DNA of 64,000 nucleotides from positions 6,216,184 through 6,280,183 of the forward strand of contig CM040746.1 in assembly GCA_022829145.1 (NCBI GenBank), read 5' to 3'. The stretch's first letter is position 1. Each line of letters opens with the position of its first letter. Origin of the DNA: Albula goreensis. Lineage: Eukaryota; Chordata; Actinopteri; Albuliformes; Albulidae. Shown piece after piece: positions 11,087-24,900 of this stretch. The translations under genes were made by a program, and so were the position numbers. The notes under the pieces were generated by a model. The model was not told the origin of the DNA and did no database searches. It saw only the letters and a program-made list of their open reading frames with translations.

Positions 11087-14000
11087 GTAGGAAGCTAACT
11101 GACTTGTATTGTCGTTGTTTCATTTGATCTTCTATAAATCTTACCAACATACGTTAGCAATATGGATACCTCACCAGCAATACGTGTATGATATATTTTG
11201 TATTTGCAACGACAGTCAATGTATCAGTACGACGCATATAGTTTAGCATTCCTAGCTAACGGATGATAATTTGTAACGTAAACCTAGTTAAGTGTTTGAC
11301 AACAGGGTTAGCTTAAGCCGTTAGCTTACCCCATCTGGAGTGTGTGTACTTTTTTGACACCGTGTACCTAGAATCAGTTAACATACTTTGATTCAATATT
11401 TATGTAACCATATAACTGGTTTGCTCATTCAGTAGCACAAGCAGCCTGAACTATCGCTACTATATAGTAGTTAACAAGTTGTCAGTTGCCAGCAAAGATA
11501 TCTTTGTCGGTACCTTAGGATAGCTAACGTTAGCAAACTAGCAACCATGAATAATAGTCTGACTTCATAATTTCACATCCCATTAAAAAACTTTTTAACA
11601 ATACATCGAATAATATGTTGCCTAAGTTTATGCAAACTACTAGTCACAAACTGTTTGCTAACCCCGTCTGACGATACAACGCCCATATGGTCTAAAAGTA
11701 TTGATGAAAAGCTACAAAAGCTACGCTGCTATATGTGAGCCAATTAAACAGTTCATTTTCACTTTTAAAACGATTCGGTTGATTTAAAAGCACGACTTCT
11801 ATTATTTACACTCTTGGTAAACCGCAAACTCGGGATTGTGGCGACTCAGCTGAGAGTCAAAGTGCTGCTGCAGACCGCTCAGTTGAGCCGCCGAAGTGTC
11901 ATTGCATGTTATGAGGAGAAAGGAGACTCTGTATGGTTGCGCCTGTTCGTTGTGGTTTCATCTTGTCTGATTTGCTGAAGAATTGCCTCAATAATCAGGC
12001 CTCTATCCATGAGCATAATTTTGCAGTACACTGCCCAACTTCCGGGGACGTGTTTTTTTTTGTCAGTGACTATTTCTCCACTTTCACACAGCACAGTGGG
12101 TTCGTGAAATGATAATCTGCATAAATCTGCTGGCACTGATTAGATTACAGTGAATTTAGGCCAGTGGTAGTGTAAGAGTGTAAGGGCTGGGTCATGCCAC
12201 ATAGTTGCTGAATGATGGTCTGTGTTTTGCAGTGGAGGAAGGCACCCCATGGAAAGGCAATGATGTGCTGGAGAGGCACATGGCTGCCGTGGAGAGGGTG
12301 GCTCTCAGTCAAGGGCTTCCTCCGGAGGCGGTCTCCGTTCTGCTGGATTTTGCCCTCAGCCTCCGTATGGGTAAGATCAGCCTCATTCTGCCCCACTCTC
12401 AGGGATCTTTGCAAAAACACGGCCACTTTTCTGTGTATGTTATTTAAATAAAAACCCTTTCATATGTGTGAAACATTTTCTGTCTTTAGGAGCTGCGCTA
12501 TGCATACGCATTCTGAAGATCCTGCTGCCGGCCTCTGTAGTGCCACAGGACGCCGTTGTCAATGGGATTTCCTGGTTATGTGTGGGCAAGATGCCAATGA
12601 ACGCTCAGGTAAAGATTTGTCCAGTTTAAAACAGTCTGTTTTATACATTTTGCTGGGCTGGGTGATGTAACAGAACTGTGTCATGATAGTTATAGGGATT
12701 TTCTGTGTCAAATCGATAAATATCACAGTACAATCAATAGCACTGTATATCCATAACAATTCTGATAGTTAATTATAGCCATTTACCATATTGCATACTA
12801 ATGACAAATGTCCAACCAACCTGAAATTCAGCATACTTTCAATTATGAAGGACTGTAGACACCAAAATGGATATTATGACATCACAAAACAAAAGTGTCC
12901 TGAGGTGATGACCAGAATGAGTCATGAGCCGTATTTTTGAGTTGGTCGTTATCCATTGTGCTGGATTTAGCTGATTAGCCTCACTTGTGCGGGGGAATAA
13001 CTTCTTGGTCATTTGAACTTGACCAGGTTGATATTGCTGTGAGAGTCTGACCAGCTTAAGGTCATGATCTTCAGTGATAAACCAGGGGCCCTCTGTGCTC
13101 TGATGCGGTAATTTGCTTTATCTCAATTTGTTTTCTGTAAATCAAACTAAATAAAACGAGCTGTCACTGGCACCTAGTCAGAGGAAAAGAGTGGAGACGT
13201 CATGCACTGCTTCACGGGCATCGTGCATGCAGGGTGACCGTTGGCACCGGTTAGACCAGTGTCAGCTGCTGGTCAGCCATGCCATGGAGTCATCCCTGCC
13301 AATTCAATCACACATATTGATTTTATATCATGGGGCCTGTCGACAGACAGCAGTGCCCAAACAGTGCTGCCAGCAGCTACTAATCTAATTTAGCTGACAT
13401 ACAGGTATTTAAAGTGAAACAAAAGTCACAATTGAATGAAAATTTGGAAAAATGTCTAGAATGTTATAGAGCTCTATATACATTGCAGTTGATATTTTTG
13501 GAAAATATGCTGAAATGCAAAGATTTAAGTACCGCGTGGGAAGATTTAGCATGCAGTGGATGTCTTAATGCTTGATTTAATTATGTTTCCAATGGTAAAT
13601 GCTAAGCTAGCCATCTCCCTCTGCCTGCAGGTCATGTTCATCCGCTGGGTGCTCACCGTTTTCGACTTGATCGACTCTAAGGACCAGCTACGAGCCATCT
13701 ATGGCTTCATCTTCAGCTTTGTGACCTATGAGAGTCTGGTAAGCCAACGGAACAGCCCTGGAAACACATAATACCTCTGTCCTGTACACAAGTTTAATCA
13801 GGTGTTTGTAATGGGGGTGTTTGACAGAAGAAAGTAAGGTCTGGTGACATATTGTAAATAACCAATCGTATCAGCATTTCTTCATTGTTTCTAAAGGACA
13901 TTATATGATAATCAAAGTGAAGGACAGTAAAGACCATGATGCATCCAGTTTTTACAAAATGGAGCTGCGATTTCCCAATTACCATTTATTTTAACTGCTG

Positions 14001-15946
14001 ATTGTGAAGTACTGAGGGAGACCAAAAGTATTACTTTGTTCCTGGCATAAGTGAATCAGTAGGGCTGGGGGTAAGGGTAGGGTTAGACCAGTGGATGGCA
14101 GGGATGTCACATTGTCATAAGCCCCTGTATGTAGATGGACCCTGTAATGACATCCTGCCTCTTTTGGCAGAGGATGATAAAGTCAGCATTTACTTGGTCA
14201 CCAGGAGTGGCTGCTGGAGAGTGATGAATTTAGAGAACTTAGGCAGGTGAACCCCTGTCTTTCCATGGTGAGGCAGTCATTATAAATATACAGCTATTAT
14301 GCGGTTGTCTCGTACATTGTTCTGTTCTGGCTTTCATAAGCTGACATTCTTTTTTCGTTCATCTTTGCAAGCACCAAGGGCTGTCTGGGATTTTTTGAGT
14401 AATGATTATTGTTTTGGGAGCATGTTGTAAAAGGTAATGTTTTGTTCTTTTTCTTAGTGTCCTTACATCTGCCATTTGTTGTACCTGTTGACCAGGAAGG
14501 AAAGCAGTAAGTACTGGAACCATTTTCCTCAAAATGCGTTCTAAGGGCCGAATCATATCCGTACAATGTGTGAGCATGCGAGAGCCTGCAGACACAGCGT
14601 GACTGCGTCACTGTCTACAGACACGGCGTGACTGCGTCACTGTCTACAGACACAGCGTGACTGCGTCACTGTCTACAGACACGGCGTGACTGCGTCACTG
14701 TCTACAGACACGGCGTGACTGCGTCACTGTCTACAGACACGGCGTGACTGCGTCACTGTCTACAGGCACGGCGTGACTGCGTCACTGTCTACAGGCACGG
14801 CGTGACTGCGTCACTGTCTACAGGCACGGCGTGACTGCGTCACTGTCTACAGGCACGGCGTGACTGCGTCACTGTCTACACGGCGTGACTGCGTCACTGT
14901 CTACAGACACGGCGTGACTGCGTCACTGTCTACAGGCAGACACGGCGTGACTGCGTCACTGTCTACAGGCACGGCGTGACTGCGTCACTGTCTACAGGCA
15001 CGGCGTGACTGCGTCACTGTCTACAGGCACGGCGTGACTGCGTCACTGTCTACAGACACGGCGTGACTGAGTCACTGTCTACAGACACGCCGTGACTGCG
15101 TCACTGACTATAGAAGATGTTCTATGCAGTACCTTCAGATCACTGTCACAGCTGTCACAACCTTATCCTTATTTCAAATCCTATTATTTCCTCTGTCCAG
15201 TTCGACCATACAGAGTCCGAACGCTGCTGGAACTTCAGACCAGAATGGTGAGTATGTACTAAAAGATTTTCGTTGTATAAGAGAATGTTCAGAGATTACA
15301 GCTCCTGTTTCTTTCTTTTTGTGCTGAGATTACGTCAAACTGACAATATTAAAAATAATTCGTGACACACAGAATAAAGCTATTGGTCCAATAAGCAAGG
15401 GGTGGTCTTTGTTTTACTAGCTGACCTCTAACATTCCTGAAGGTAAATGAATGGCTCCCTCCTCATGAGTTGGCAGGAGAGGGTTGCGGCATGTGTCGTT
15501 TGGATTGGGAACAGGGGAAATGTAAAAATAGAAGAGGGGACAGGTTAAGTGCACTGGGCCGCACTGCTGTAGCCAGACGTGTGGCAGAGCGGCATTGGCC
15601 TATCACGGAGGAGAATGGTGTCAGGATTGTTCTGTGAGACCATTCATCTCCCTTATCTCACTGTGTTTGTCTCTTTCTTTTGCCGTGTGTCTGCAGGGGA
15701 AACAGCCTTTCCTGATGCACCTCTTGGCACTCTACAAAGTCTTCTCTCCCGAGCTGGTGCCCCTGTCATTCCCATCGAAAATGAAGGTTTGGCTGAATGA
15801 ACGCAGTGGAATTATAGATGATGTGTGAGATGCCGTTTGTGCCCGTCGCTCTGATCTGCGCCTTTTTTCGGCTGATAACAGACAGGAGCCTCCTGCGGGA
15901 GGCCGCGGGAATGCAGATCAGATCTGAGTGGCGAGCCCCTGAACAC

Positions 15947-15982
<36 letters not shown>

Positions 15983-18900
15983 GCCGTCTCCACCTCCACA
16001 GAGCGGGTTCCGGAACCACAGCACCACCTGGAAGGCGGCTCTGAGCGCGCTGCAGAGGAAGGCCAGCGAGCGGCCCACGTCTGACCTCAGCCCACCGTCT
16101 CCCCTGAAGCCCCCGCCCCTCTCTAAGAAACGGGTACGGCGAGCGCGCGTCGCTTAGGGAGCCACGCTCAGACCCGGGCGCTCCCTGCTTCTCCTCCAGC
16201 ATGCCCTTGAGCACAGAGCTTCATTTGAGAGGAAATAATAGTGAAGTAATTCTAGATAAAAAAAATTGTTGTTTAACAGCAACAAAAGCACAAAGAAGCA
16301 CATCAGACACACCTTGTGTTTCACGCTGTTGAGGGTGTAGTGTAATATGGGAAGATGTTGGCATTGGTACGTTGTGCAGGGATTAAGCTGCCCATAAGTA
16401 AGCACATACTGCACCTTGTGACTCTCAGGTGAACGCCCAATTAGGTGTGATGACACTTATAAAATAACTGCTCAGTTGTGGCTTTAATTAACTTTAGTTT
16501 GTTTCTTGTGTCTGTTATGCGTATTGTACGCCTATTTCCAGTTTGTACATGAGGGCTATAGAGCAGTCACTGTGTGCCTCCAGGACTGGAGCTAAATATC
16601 CCTGGTGTTCATATGCTCTTTTGGAAACACAGAAAGCTATGAGAACGTTGTGTCTATGCACCTACTTTTGGGATTATGCAGTTGTTTAATTTATTTATCA
16701 AGTGTGAGTTCTGCTCCAAATTCATTTCCAAATAGAAAAACTATATTCATCTTTACTAGTGTAAAAGAAATGCTGAATGCCAACTGGTGAAAGTCGTTTG
16801 GCACTGGTGTACGTCTGGGATCTGGGATGCTGTGGTTGTACACTGACTGGTGTAAGACTGTGGTTTTAAACTGACTGGTTTGAGACTGGGTGGTTGTACA
16901 CTTGATGCTGAACCACACGCGCCCAGCACTGAATTTGCTGCTAGATACTGACATGCCTCACAGTGGTGCCTCTTCTGTCCTCCCTCCAGAAGCTGAACAG
17001 CCACCTGACCGTGCCGCTCCTGACCTCCGTGCCCATGAGGGTCTCCTCCAGCAACACGGCCCTCCCCCTGGAGCAGCTCCGCACCTTCGACCAGCTCCTG
17101 GAGAACCTGCACCGTATCGAGGTGACCGTTCTCCCCTGAACCATGCCCGGCTGTGCCCTGAAGGGCCGCCGCAGTGTCTGCAGGTTGTGGCGGTTTCCTC
17201 TCCATCCACAGCCAGGCTCCTTGACTCTAGCCAGTCAGTGAGCTGAATGAACGAGCTGACGGAACGGAGTCTGCTGCACTCCAGGGTGGGGCTCTGGCAC
17301 CCGTACACTGAGCTCTCAGATAAGAATACTGGTGTGTTTCTGTGGAGGGTGCAGAGACCTGGCCCGTACTTACAGCGCGTCTCTGAGTCCGAGCCCTGGA
17401 CCAGCTCGTAATCATTACAGTAAGGGCATGGTCATGATCCTAAAGAAATGACAGCATTCCTCAGACCAGAGAAGCCTAGTCACAGCTTTATGTAAGTTAC
17501 ATTTATGGCCACAAGGTGGGGCTAGTTCATTATTTCAGGTATGAAATGAGTCGTAGTTCCCAACTCTGATCCCAAGTCCTGGGAAAAACCTGATCCTTTA
17601 TTTCAAGACTCTTTTTTTTCTGAATGTTTATTTCATGGTTTTATATTTCATGGTTCTTTTGTATGAGGTGCATATTGAAATAATGAAATAGGTGATTACT
17701 GAAAGCTCTTGCAAATTCTGCTTGCTTGGCAAGACCATCAGGCTGATAAACCCTGATAAATCTGTTTAAAAGGTTGCCGGAGATTTACATGTTTCATGGT
17801 ACATAAATTTAGTTTACTGTCTGTTGCGCCAGCTCCTGCAGGAGGATGTGCTGGTAGTTCTGTCTGCAGAGGCATGATGGGAAGGAAATGCAGATGGGCC
17901 AGTACGGTTGAAAAACAAATCAGTCCTGGTAACAGGAGAGAGTAGACCGTAGATTTCAGTTGGCACTTCTCTGCCATTTCAAACATGCTGTTTCCCAGGT
18001 GATAGATGCATTTGTTCCATAATCAGCCATGTTCATTGACAATCTGGCAGGTTAAATTATTTATTTATACTATAAATGCTCCCATATTGTGAGCCAGCTG
18101 TTCCCGCAGTACGCAGGGGGCTTATGGGACAGGGGTACTCCAGTGCTGTTCTCTTGCAGTGTGCTGGTGATCGCTCCCCTTGGCACAACAATTACATCAA
18201 CGCATGTAGCAGACGCTGTTACCCAGAGTGACTTGCACAGCCCACGCTAAGCACAAAGGGATGTGGATGTGCACTCAAGCAGTTCCATGTAGCTTACAGA
18301 ACAGGATTGTATGTTCATCCAGGAGAGATGCCCAGCTGAGAATGATAATGGATTTTCACAAGAATCTGGTCACGAAAGCACAGCATCATCACAGGGTGAA
18401 AAGTGGAAGTGAATGAGTGAGGTGGAGGGTGAAAAGTAGAAGTGAATGAGTGAGGTGGAGGGTTAAGAAGAGAAGTGAATGAGTGAGGTGGAGGGTGAAA
18501 AGTGGAAGTGAATGAGTGAGGTGGAGGGTTAAGAAGAGAAGTGAATGAGTGAGGTGGAGGATTATGAAGAGAAGTGAATGAGTGAGGTGGAGAGTGAAAA
18601 GCGGAAGTGAATGAGTGAGGTGGAAGGTTAAGAGTGGAAGTGAATGGGTGAGGCGGAGGGTGAAGAAGGGAAGTGAATGAGTGAGGCAGAGGGCAAAGAG
18701 GGGAAGTGAATGAGTGAGGCAGAGGGCGAAGAGGGTAAGTGAATGGGTGAGGCGGAGGGTGAAGAGGGGAAGTGAATGGGTGATGTGGAAGGTTTGACAT
18801 GGCAGCAGTTAGGAAGAGAGAGGAGCAGGCTTTGTGCTCACATGTGAGGGGTGTGAGGAAAACGCATATGAATCTGTGTGGATAGCCCAGACTCCAGACT

Positions 18901-21900
18901 GGCTTTTTCCACTGGAGGGACTAACTGAAGAATGAACTGGCACAATCACTAAATTCGGTGGCACAGATATTTTGATTGGTATCGCACTTGCGTTTACAGA
19001 CCTGTTGTTAAGGGACCATCTGATGTATATATTGTGTGTGATCAGCGTCGCTCTGTAAAGCCAACAGAGCCCTCATCGATATGCCTCAGAAGACCATGCT
19101 ATCGCTGCACGGTTTCCTCCTCTGGGTTTCCACATCTCATCTCACACAGCTGCCTTCAAAAATCAGAGAAACCCCAATGACAGTCATCTCTTATTTACTG
19201 TGTTGTGTCATGTGAGAGATATCTTAAAGATCAACTACAGTTAAAACAAAAAAGACAATGATAAGGTGACCATATTGCTCTCATCATACTCTTAACTGCT
19301 TCTTCCCACTCAAAGCCCTCTCAGATCTAGATATCTGAGTAAAAGGTCTAAAGGATGTCACCTTGGTTCAATAGTTGTATACATAAGTGAAACAATATAC
19401 AAAGAAGAATGCAGTGTTTCTAGCTCTTAGTAATGAAATGTTTCAGTGGTGATGTCAGGTCTCACTCATGATACTAACAAGGATACAGTGGAAAATCATA
19501 GTTGGTAGTTGGATCACATTCTAATCAATGTTAGTCTTACTGAGCTAGTCTTAAAAAAAAATTTAAAATGTGCAGCTGTAAAATTGCATTTGTAATTTTT
19601 GCACTTGACGGTCAATTTCATACTGAACCAAAACTGCTTTTCATTGAGTTCAGGAAGAAATCAATAAAAGACTGAAAATATTGAGAAAACGATAAAGACG
19701 GTGTATTGGCCATGTCGAGTTTTGGTTTCATCTGGGTATATGTAATTGCTCTGCTTATTTCTGCAGGAACATGCTTTCAGTGCTCAGTTAGGAATAAAGC
19801 TGAAGTGCTAGCAGTGTAGCAGGTGCCTAACTGCCTGCTTTCAGCCCCAAAAGAATATGAGTAGTTGGGGAAGAGTCTCACATCCTGTGCGTGGTTGGGG
19901 AAGAGTCTCACATCCTGTGTGTGTTTGAGGGAAGAGTATCACATCCTGTGTGTGGTTGGGGAAGAGTCTCACATCCTGTGTGTGTTTGCGGAAGAGATTC
20001 ACTTCCTGTGTGTGGTTGGGGAAGAGACTTACATCCTGTGTGTGGTTGGGGAAGAGTCTCACATCCTGTGTGTGGTTGGGGAAGAGACTCACATCCTGTG
20101 TGTGTTCGAGGGAAGAGTCTCACATCCTCTGTGTGTGTTCGAGGGAAGAGTCTCACATCCTCTGTGTGGTTGGGGAAGAGACTCACATCCTGTGTGTGTT
20201 CGAGGGAAGAGTCTCACATCCTCTGTGTGGTTGGGGAAGAGACTCACATCCTGTGTGTGGTTGGGGAAGAGTCTCACATCCTGTGCGTGGTTGGGGAAGA
20301 GTCTCACATCCTGTGCGTGGTTGGGGAAGAGTCTCACATCCTGTTCGTGGTTGGGGAAGAGTCTCACATCCTGTTCGTGGTTGGGGAAGAGTCTCACATC
20401 CTGTGCGTGGTTGGGGAAGAGTCTCACATCCTGTGCGTGGTTGGGGAAGAGTCTCACATCCTGTGCGTGGTTGAGGGAAGAGTCTCACATCCTGTGTGTG
20501 TTTGAGGGAAGAGTCTCACATCCTGTGTGTGGTTGGGGAAGAGTCTCAGATCCTGTTTGTGTTTGAGGAAGAGTCTCATATCCTGTGTGTGGTTGGGGAA
20601 GAGTCTCAGATCCTGTTTGTGTTTGAGGAAGAGTCTCACATCCTGTGTGTGGTTGCCTTTCAGCTCCCTGCCCAGATGGGCTCCATGTTGGGCTCTTCCC
20701 TGGCTCTCCACTACTTGGACTGTGTGAGGGACGACTCAGCCTTCCTCCGGCTAAACTTCTGGCTGGGCCACACTCTGCATGAGGGTAAGCCTAGCCTCCT
20801 ACCCTGCCGAGCCGCACTTCCTGCCAAAAAACCCAAATAAAACACAGCCCAACTATCCCAGCTTCTCTAGACATCTGGGCTCAAAGCCTGTATGAAAAAT
20901 TATTCTCAGAATCTATTTTTTGGAAGAAAACACTGCAATATCTGTAGCCATCTGTGCTCAAAGGGTGCGAATGAAAGAAGCAGAAACCTGCTTTTTTATG
21001 TCAGGGATGGTTGGGGGGGCGGAAGCAGAATCACCTTGGGGTTTCACAGGAAGGACCCAACATGTTATTTTGATGTTTGCATTTTTTCTCATCTGGCATT
21101 GTAAGATTTGGAAAAAAGTCAACAGACCTAAATTTGCACTTTCCTTCTGTTTGTTGGGACAGAATTTCTGTTCTGCCGCGAGACCGGCTCTCCACATGTG
21201 GCAGAGGCTACCCAGTTCCTAAACATGCTGATCTCCACTCAGCACTCCCTTCAGGTGAGCCTCCGCACGACACAGTCCCTCACCCCTCCGGAAACCCCCC
21301 ATGTCTCCTGTATGACACGGCCCCTCACTCCTCCCATAACCCCAATTCCTCCTCAGGGGGCCCCTATATGACACGGCCCCTCACCCCTCCAGTAACCCCA
21401 CTTCCTTCATAGGGAGCCCCTGTATGACATGGGGTATGTTCCAATACTTTTGCTCCTCTCCTACTTTCCTCCAATCCCCCACTACCACCCGTTTCCTTCA
21501 CGGGAGTATGTGGAGGAAAGGAGGAGATGCTACGAAAATTGGAACCGCTAATCTGCTTCCCCGTCATCAAAGTCGACATCGTCTATTGATGAATTATTAA
21601 ATTCAACTGATACCGAGGACACCTAAGCCAATCGCGATTCTCATCCACTGCCTTGCCTTGTCGTGTTGTGTCATGTCTGCATGAAGATACTCAGGTGAGA
21701 GTAATGAGCGGTAAGGAATAAATTACGCTGTTTCTTGGGTGTCCCAAACTGTCGGTGGGGGCTCACGGGGGTTATAAGATCAAAGATCACTTCTGTCTTT
21801 TAGCTCAATATGGATTAAGTTAGCCTGTGAAACGGGGAATCTCATCCTAAAATCTGCAGTCGTTTGCGTTCCAGGAGGGATTTTCCAGCACCGAGGTCTT

Positions 21901-24900
21901 CCTGTTCAAATTTCTGAGGGTGTGGGACGGGTCTTTCCTCCGCGCGCAGATCCTGGGCCTGCTGAGCGACGTCTCCGTGGTGCCCAGCTCCTGTGAGTGC
22001 CACCCTCAGACGCCGTCTGCCTGAGCGCTGCGCTGGTTTCTGCGGTAGATCCATCTGGTGCTCAAGCACAGCAGCAGATGAAATCTACCGATCCCTCGAG
22101 GAAATAGAATAAAAAGAATGTTTTATTATTTAATGTCTTGCTTTGCAAAACTAATGAACTGAGTGTGGGGGAAACTACATGCTGTTGCCTCTGGGTGGTT
22201 CACCCATACCGCTCCAGTGTGTGGATGGGCCCCACGGTCTGCATCTTGTTAAGGCTGTCAGCCAAGGTTGCAGTGATGATAGCAGGCTTCCATAATAAGG
22301 AGAAAGATGAAAAACAATTGATTTTTATTTTTGCTTTTTTCAAGACCAATCATACACCGGGGCTGTATGGATGCAGCTTCATCTGAGTCTGATTTCTTTT
22401 CTTCTCTCCAGGTATTAAAGATCTGCTTTTCGATCCACTCATGCAGCTTTTCTTCACCTCCTCCCTGTTTTTCAAGGTACAGCTTTGGATAACTTTGTTC
22501 TGGGTTTGTCTTTTTTTAATGAAGTTTTGCCTCAGTCAGATGAAAATGCATGCGACTTGAGCATAGAGGGCACTCTTTATCGGATATCCTCTCCACCAGT
22601 AGGTCACTAGGTTTTTAAAATTTGTATTCAAGTTTCAAAATGCCAAATTAATATTTTTACCCAGATTGTCAGTGAACAAGAATTTTAAATTTTGAATCTG
22701 AAATGACTTTTAATTGTCTGTTTAAAGAAGTTATGCTGCGTCACGCAGATTTTCTCCCAATCAAGACCTTTATAGAACTCTTTGAAATGGCAGCTGAGGC
22801 GGCGAATGAACATGAGAATTCTGGGAAATGTAATAAGGCTGCCTATGGGAGGGTGTTAGGAGATTAGTTTAGGCTGTGAAATCTTGCCTGAAAGCCTTTG
22901 CTTGCAGTTTCTTAATTTTCAAGTGAAAGAAGCTTCTCCCGACTGTGACTGTGCCTGCAGGTCTTGTAATTCCAAAAAATTTTAATTCTTGCTGTAAAAT
23001 TCAAACCCGCAGTGGTAAAGGTCAGACCTGTTGGTATTTCTGTTTCTATAGTCACAGTCTATGAGAGTGAGAAGAATTGGCTGAGAGAAATCCAGCACAG
23101 CACTTCAAGTTCTCTGGTATTAGCACTTCTATTTTAGCAGTCTGGTTTCCTGCCTGCCCTGAAGATGGCATAAGAATGGAAGAGAGCACTTTCACATGGC
23201 ATTAGGGTTAGGTTTGCTGCTGCAGGCCTGCGATGGTGCATTGGCTGTCTTTGAAATAATTACTTATGCAGTGTAGGGCTGCAATTAATGACTACTTTCA
23301 TTATTGATTAATTGTGTGGTGTATAAAACATCAGAAAACAGAGAAAATGCCCATTACAATTTTCTAGAGCACAAGGTGATATCATTAAATGTCTTGTTTT
23401 AAATGTCCAAAACTCCAAAATATTCTATTTGCTATAATGCAAGACCAAGAAAAGCAGCAAATTCTTACATTTGAGAACATAGAACCATCACATTTTTGGA
23501 ATTTTAGCTTCAAAAATGACTTAAATGATTAATCGATTATCAAAATAGCTGACGATTAATTTTCTTTCGATCGACTCATTGAGTAATTGACAAATCGTTG
23601 CAGCTCTAACACAGTGTTTGGCTTTTTTAAGTAGGCTGCTCTTTTATTGTATCTACAAACAAACAAAGAGGCAATATACTGTTAGTATCTGGCATCAGGT
23701 TTATGAGTTTTGGATGGATTGCTGTTTCAATGATTTTGCGCTTGTCTCATAAATAAACGGTTATGTTTTCCATGGTGAATTTGTGCCGTGTCTCCCGCTG
23801 TGTTGATGTTTGGCCACACCCCGTCCCACTCCAGTGCAGTGTTGTTGAGTGTTTGCACAGGATGCTGGTGAGGTGGCTGACCTGGCACAGTGTGTATGCC
23901 CAGGACAGCCAGCTGGACATCAGCGTGAGCAGCCACACCCCACAGTGAGTGTCCCTCATGCTCCCTTTCCACTCTCTTAAAGTCACAACTTCATGAAAGG
24001 GCAGATGAAAGGGCTCTGCAAAATTAATCTTTCATTTCTCTCCATTTTTAGGTTATTTTAATCTCAAATTCTGTGAATATTTTGGTCGTATCGTGTATTA
24101 ACTGCCCATTTGCTGGGGAAAGTGTGGTGTCCTGAATGTTTTGCTGCTCTGTGTTGGCTGTGCTGAGGGGCATTGTGGGATTGTGGTGGGCTCTGGCCTG
24201 ATGGCTGTGTGTTGCTCCGTCCCTCAGGAGCATGAGCCTGTCTGGGCTGATGGACTCGGTGGTGGAGCTGGTGCAGTTTGTGGGCCGCATCGCCACTGTG
24301 GGGCTGCAGATGGAGGGGCTCCACACCCTGCTCCTCAGCTTCACCCTCCACTTCTACCAGACGGTAACTGCAGTGGCTAAAGCAAAGCGTGTGTCCGAGT
24401 GCGTGTGGGTGGACGTACGCGTGTGTGTAATCATAACTCAGCTCTTGTCTCCTGTACCCTGTGCAGGTGTGTCATATGTATCTGTCTCCTGTGCAGGTGT
24501 GTGATATGTACCTGAAGTATGACCTGCCATTGGTGCTCATGCCACCTGCAGGAGTGTTTTACCCCGCCCTACTCTCCCCCAGCCCAGTGATAGTGGACCA
24601 GCTCTGCCGCATCATGCACAGGTCAGACTGCTGCCTTACAGTACACACAGATCTTTTAAGTTATATAGGATATCTGAGTTTTCCACACCCTAACTCAAAT
24701 ATCTTAAAAAGGCTGTCATTTCAGCAGAAACATTAAAAGTTCAAGATCCTTGATGCTGTCGGTTTTTTATTTTTTGGATGTGGATTCAGTTAGTAAGTTT
24801 GTATTAAGTTGTTTATGTGATATGACAGTGACTGTAATAGTATGAATTGTCGAGGTTGCCCAAGAATGTAAAGTTCAAATCTGCCCAAACTTCTCACACT

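Noticed and set aside
16756-17308. Minus-strand ORFs of 149 and 116 codons
   Set aside because: Antisense shadows over cenpi exon 9 and flanking intron.
18315-18800. 161-codon minus-strand ORF rich in Pro/His/Ser/Phe
   Set aside because: Translation of a 33-bp repeat in a cenpi intron.
19841-20711. Overlapping ORFs up to 233 codons on both strands
   Set aside because: Translations of the 30-bp intronic minisatellite; only the 3' end from 20664 (cenpi exon 10) is coding.
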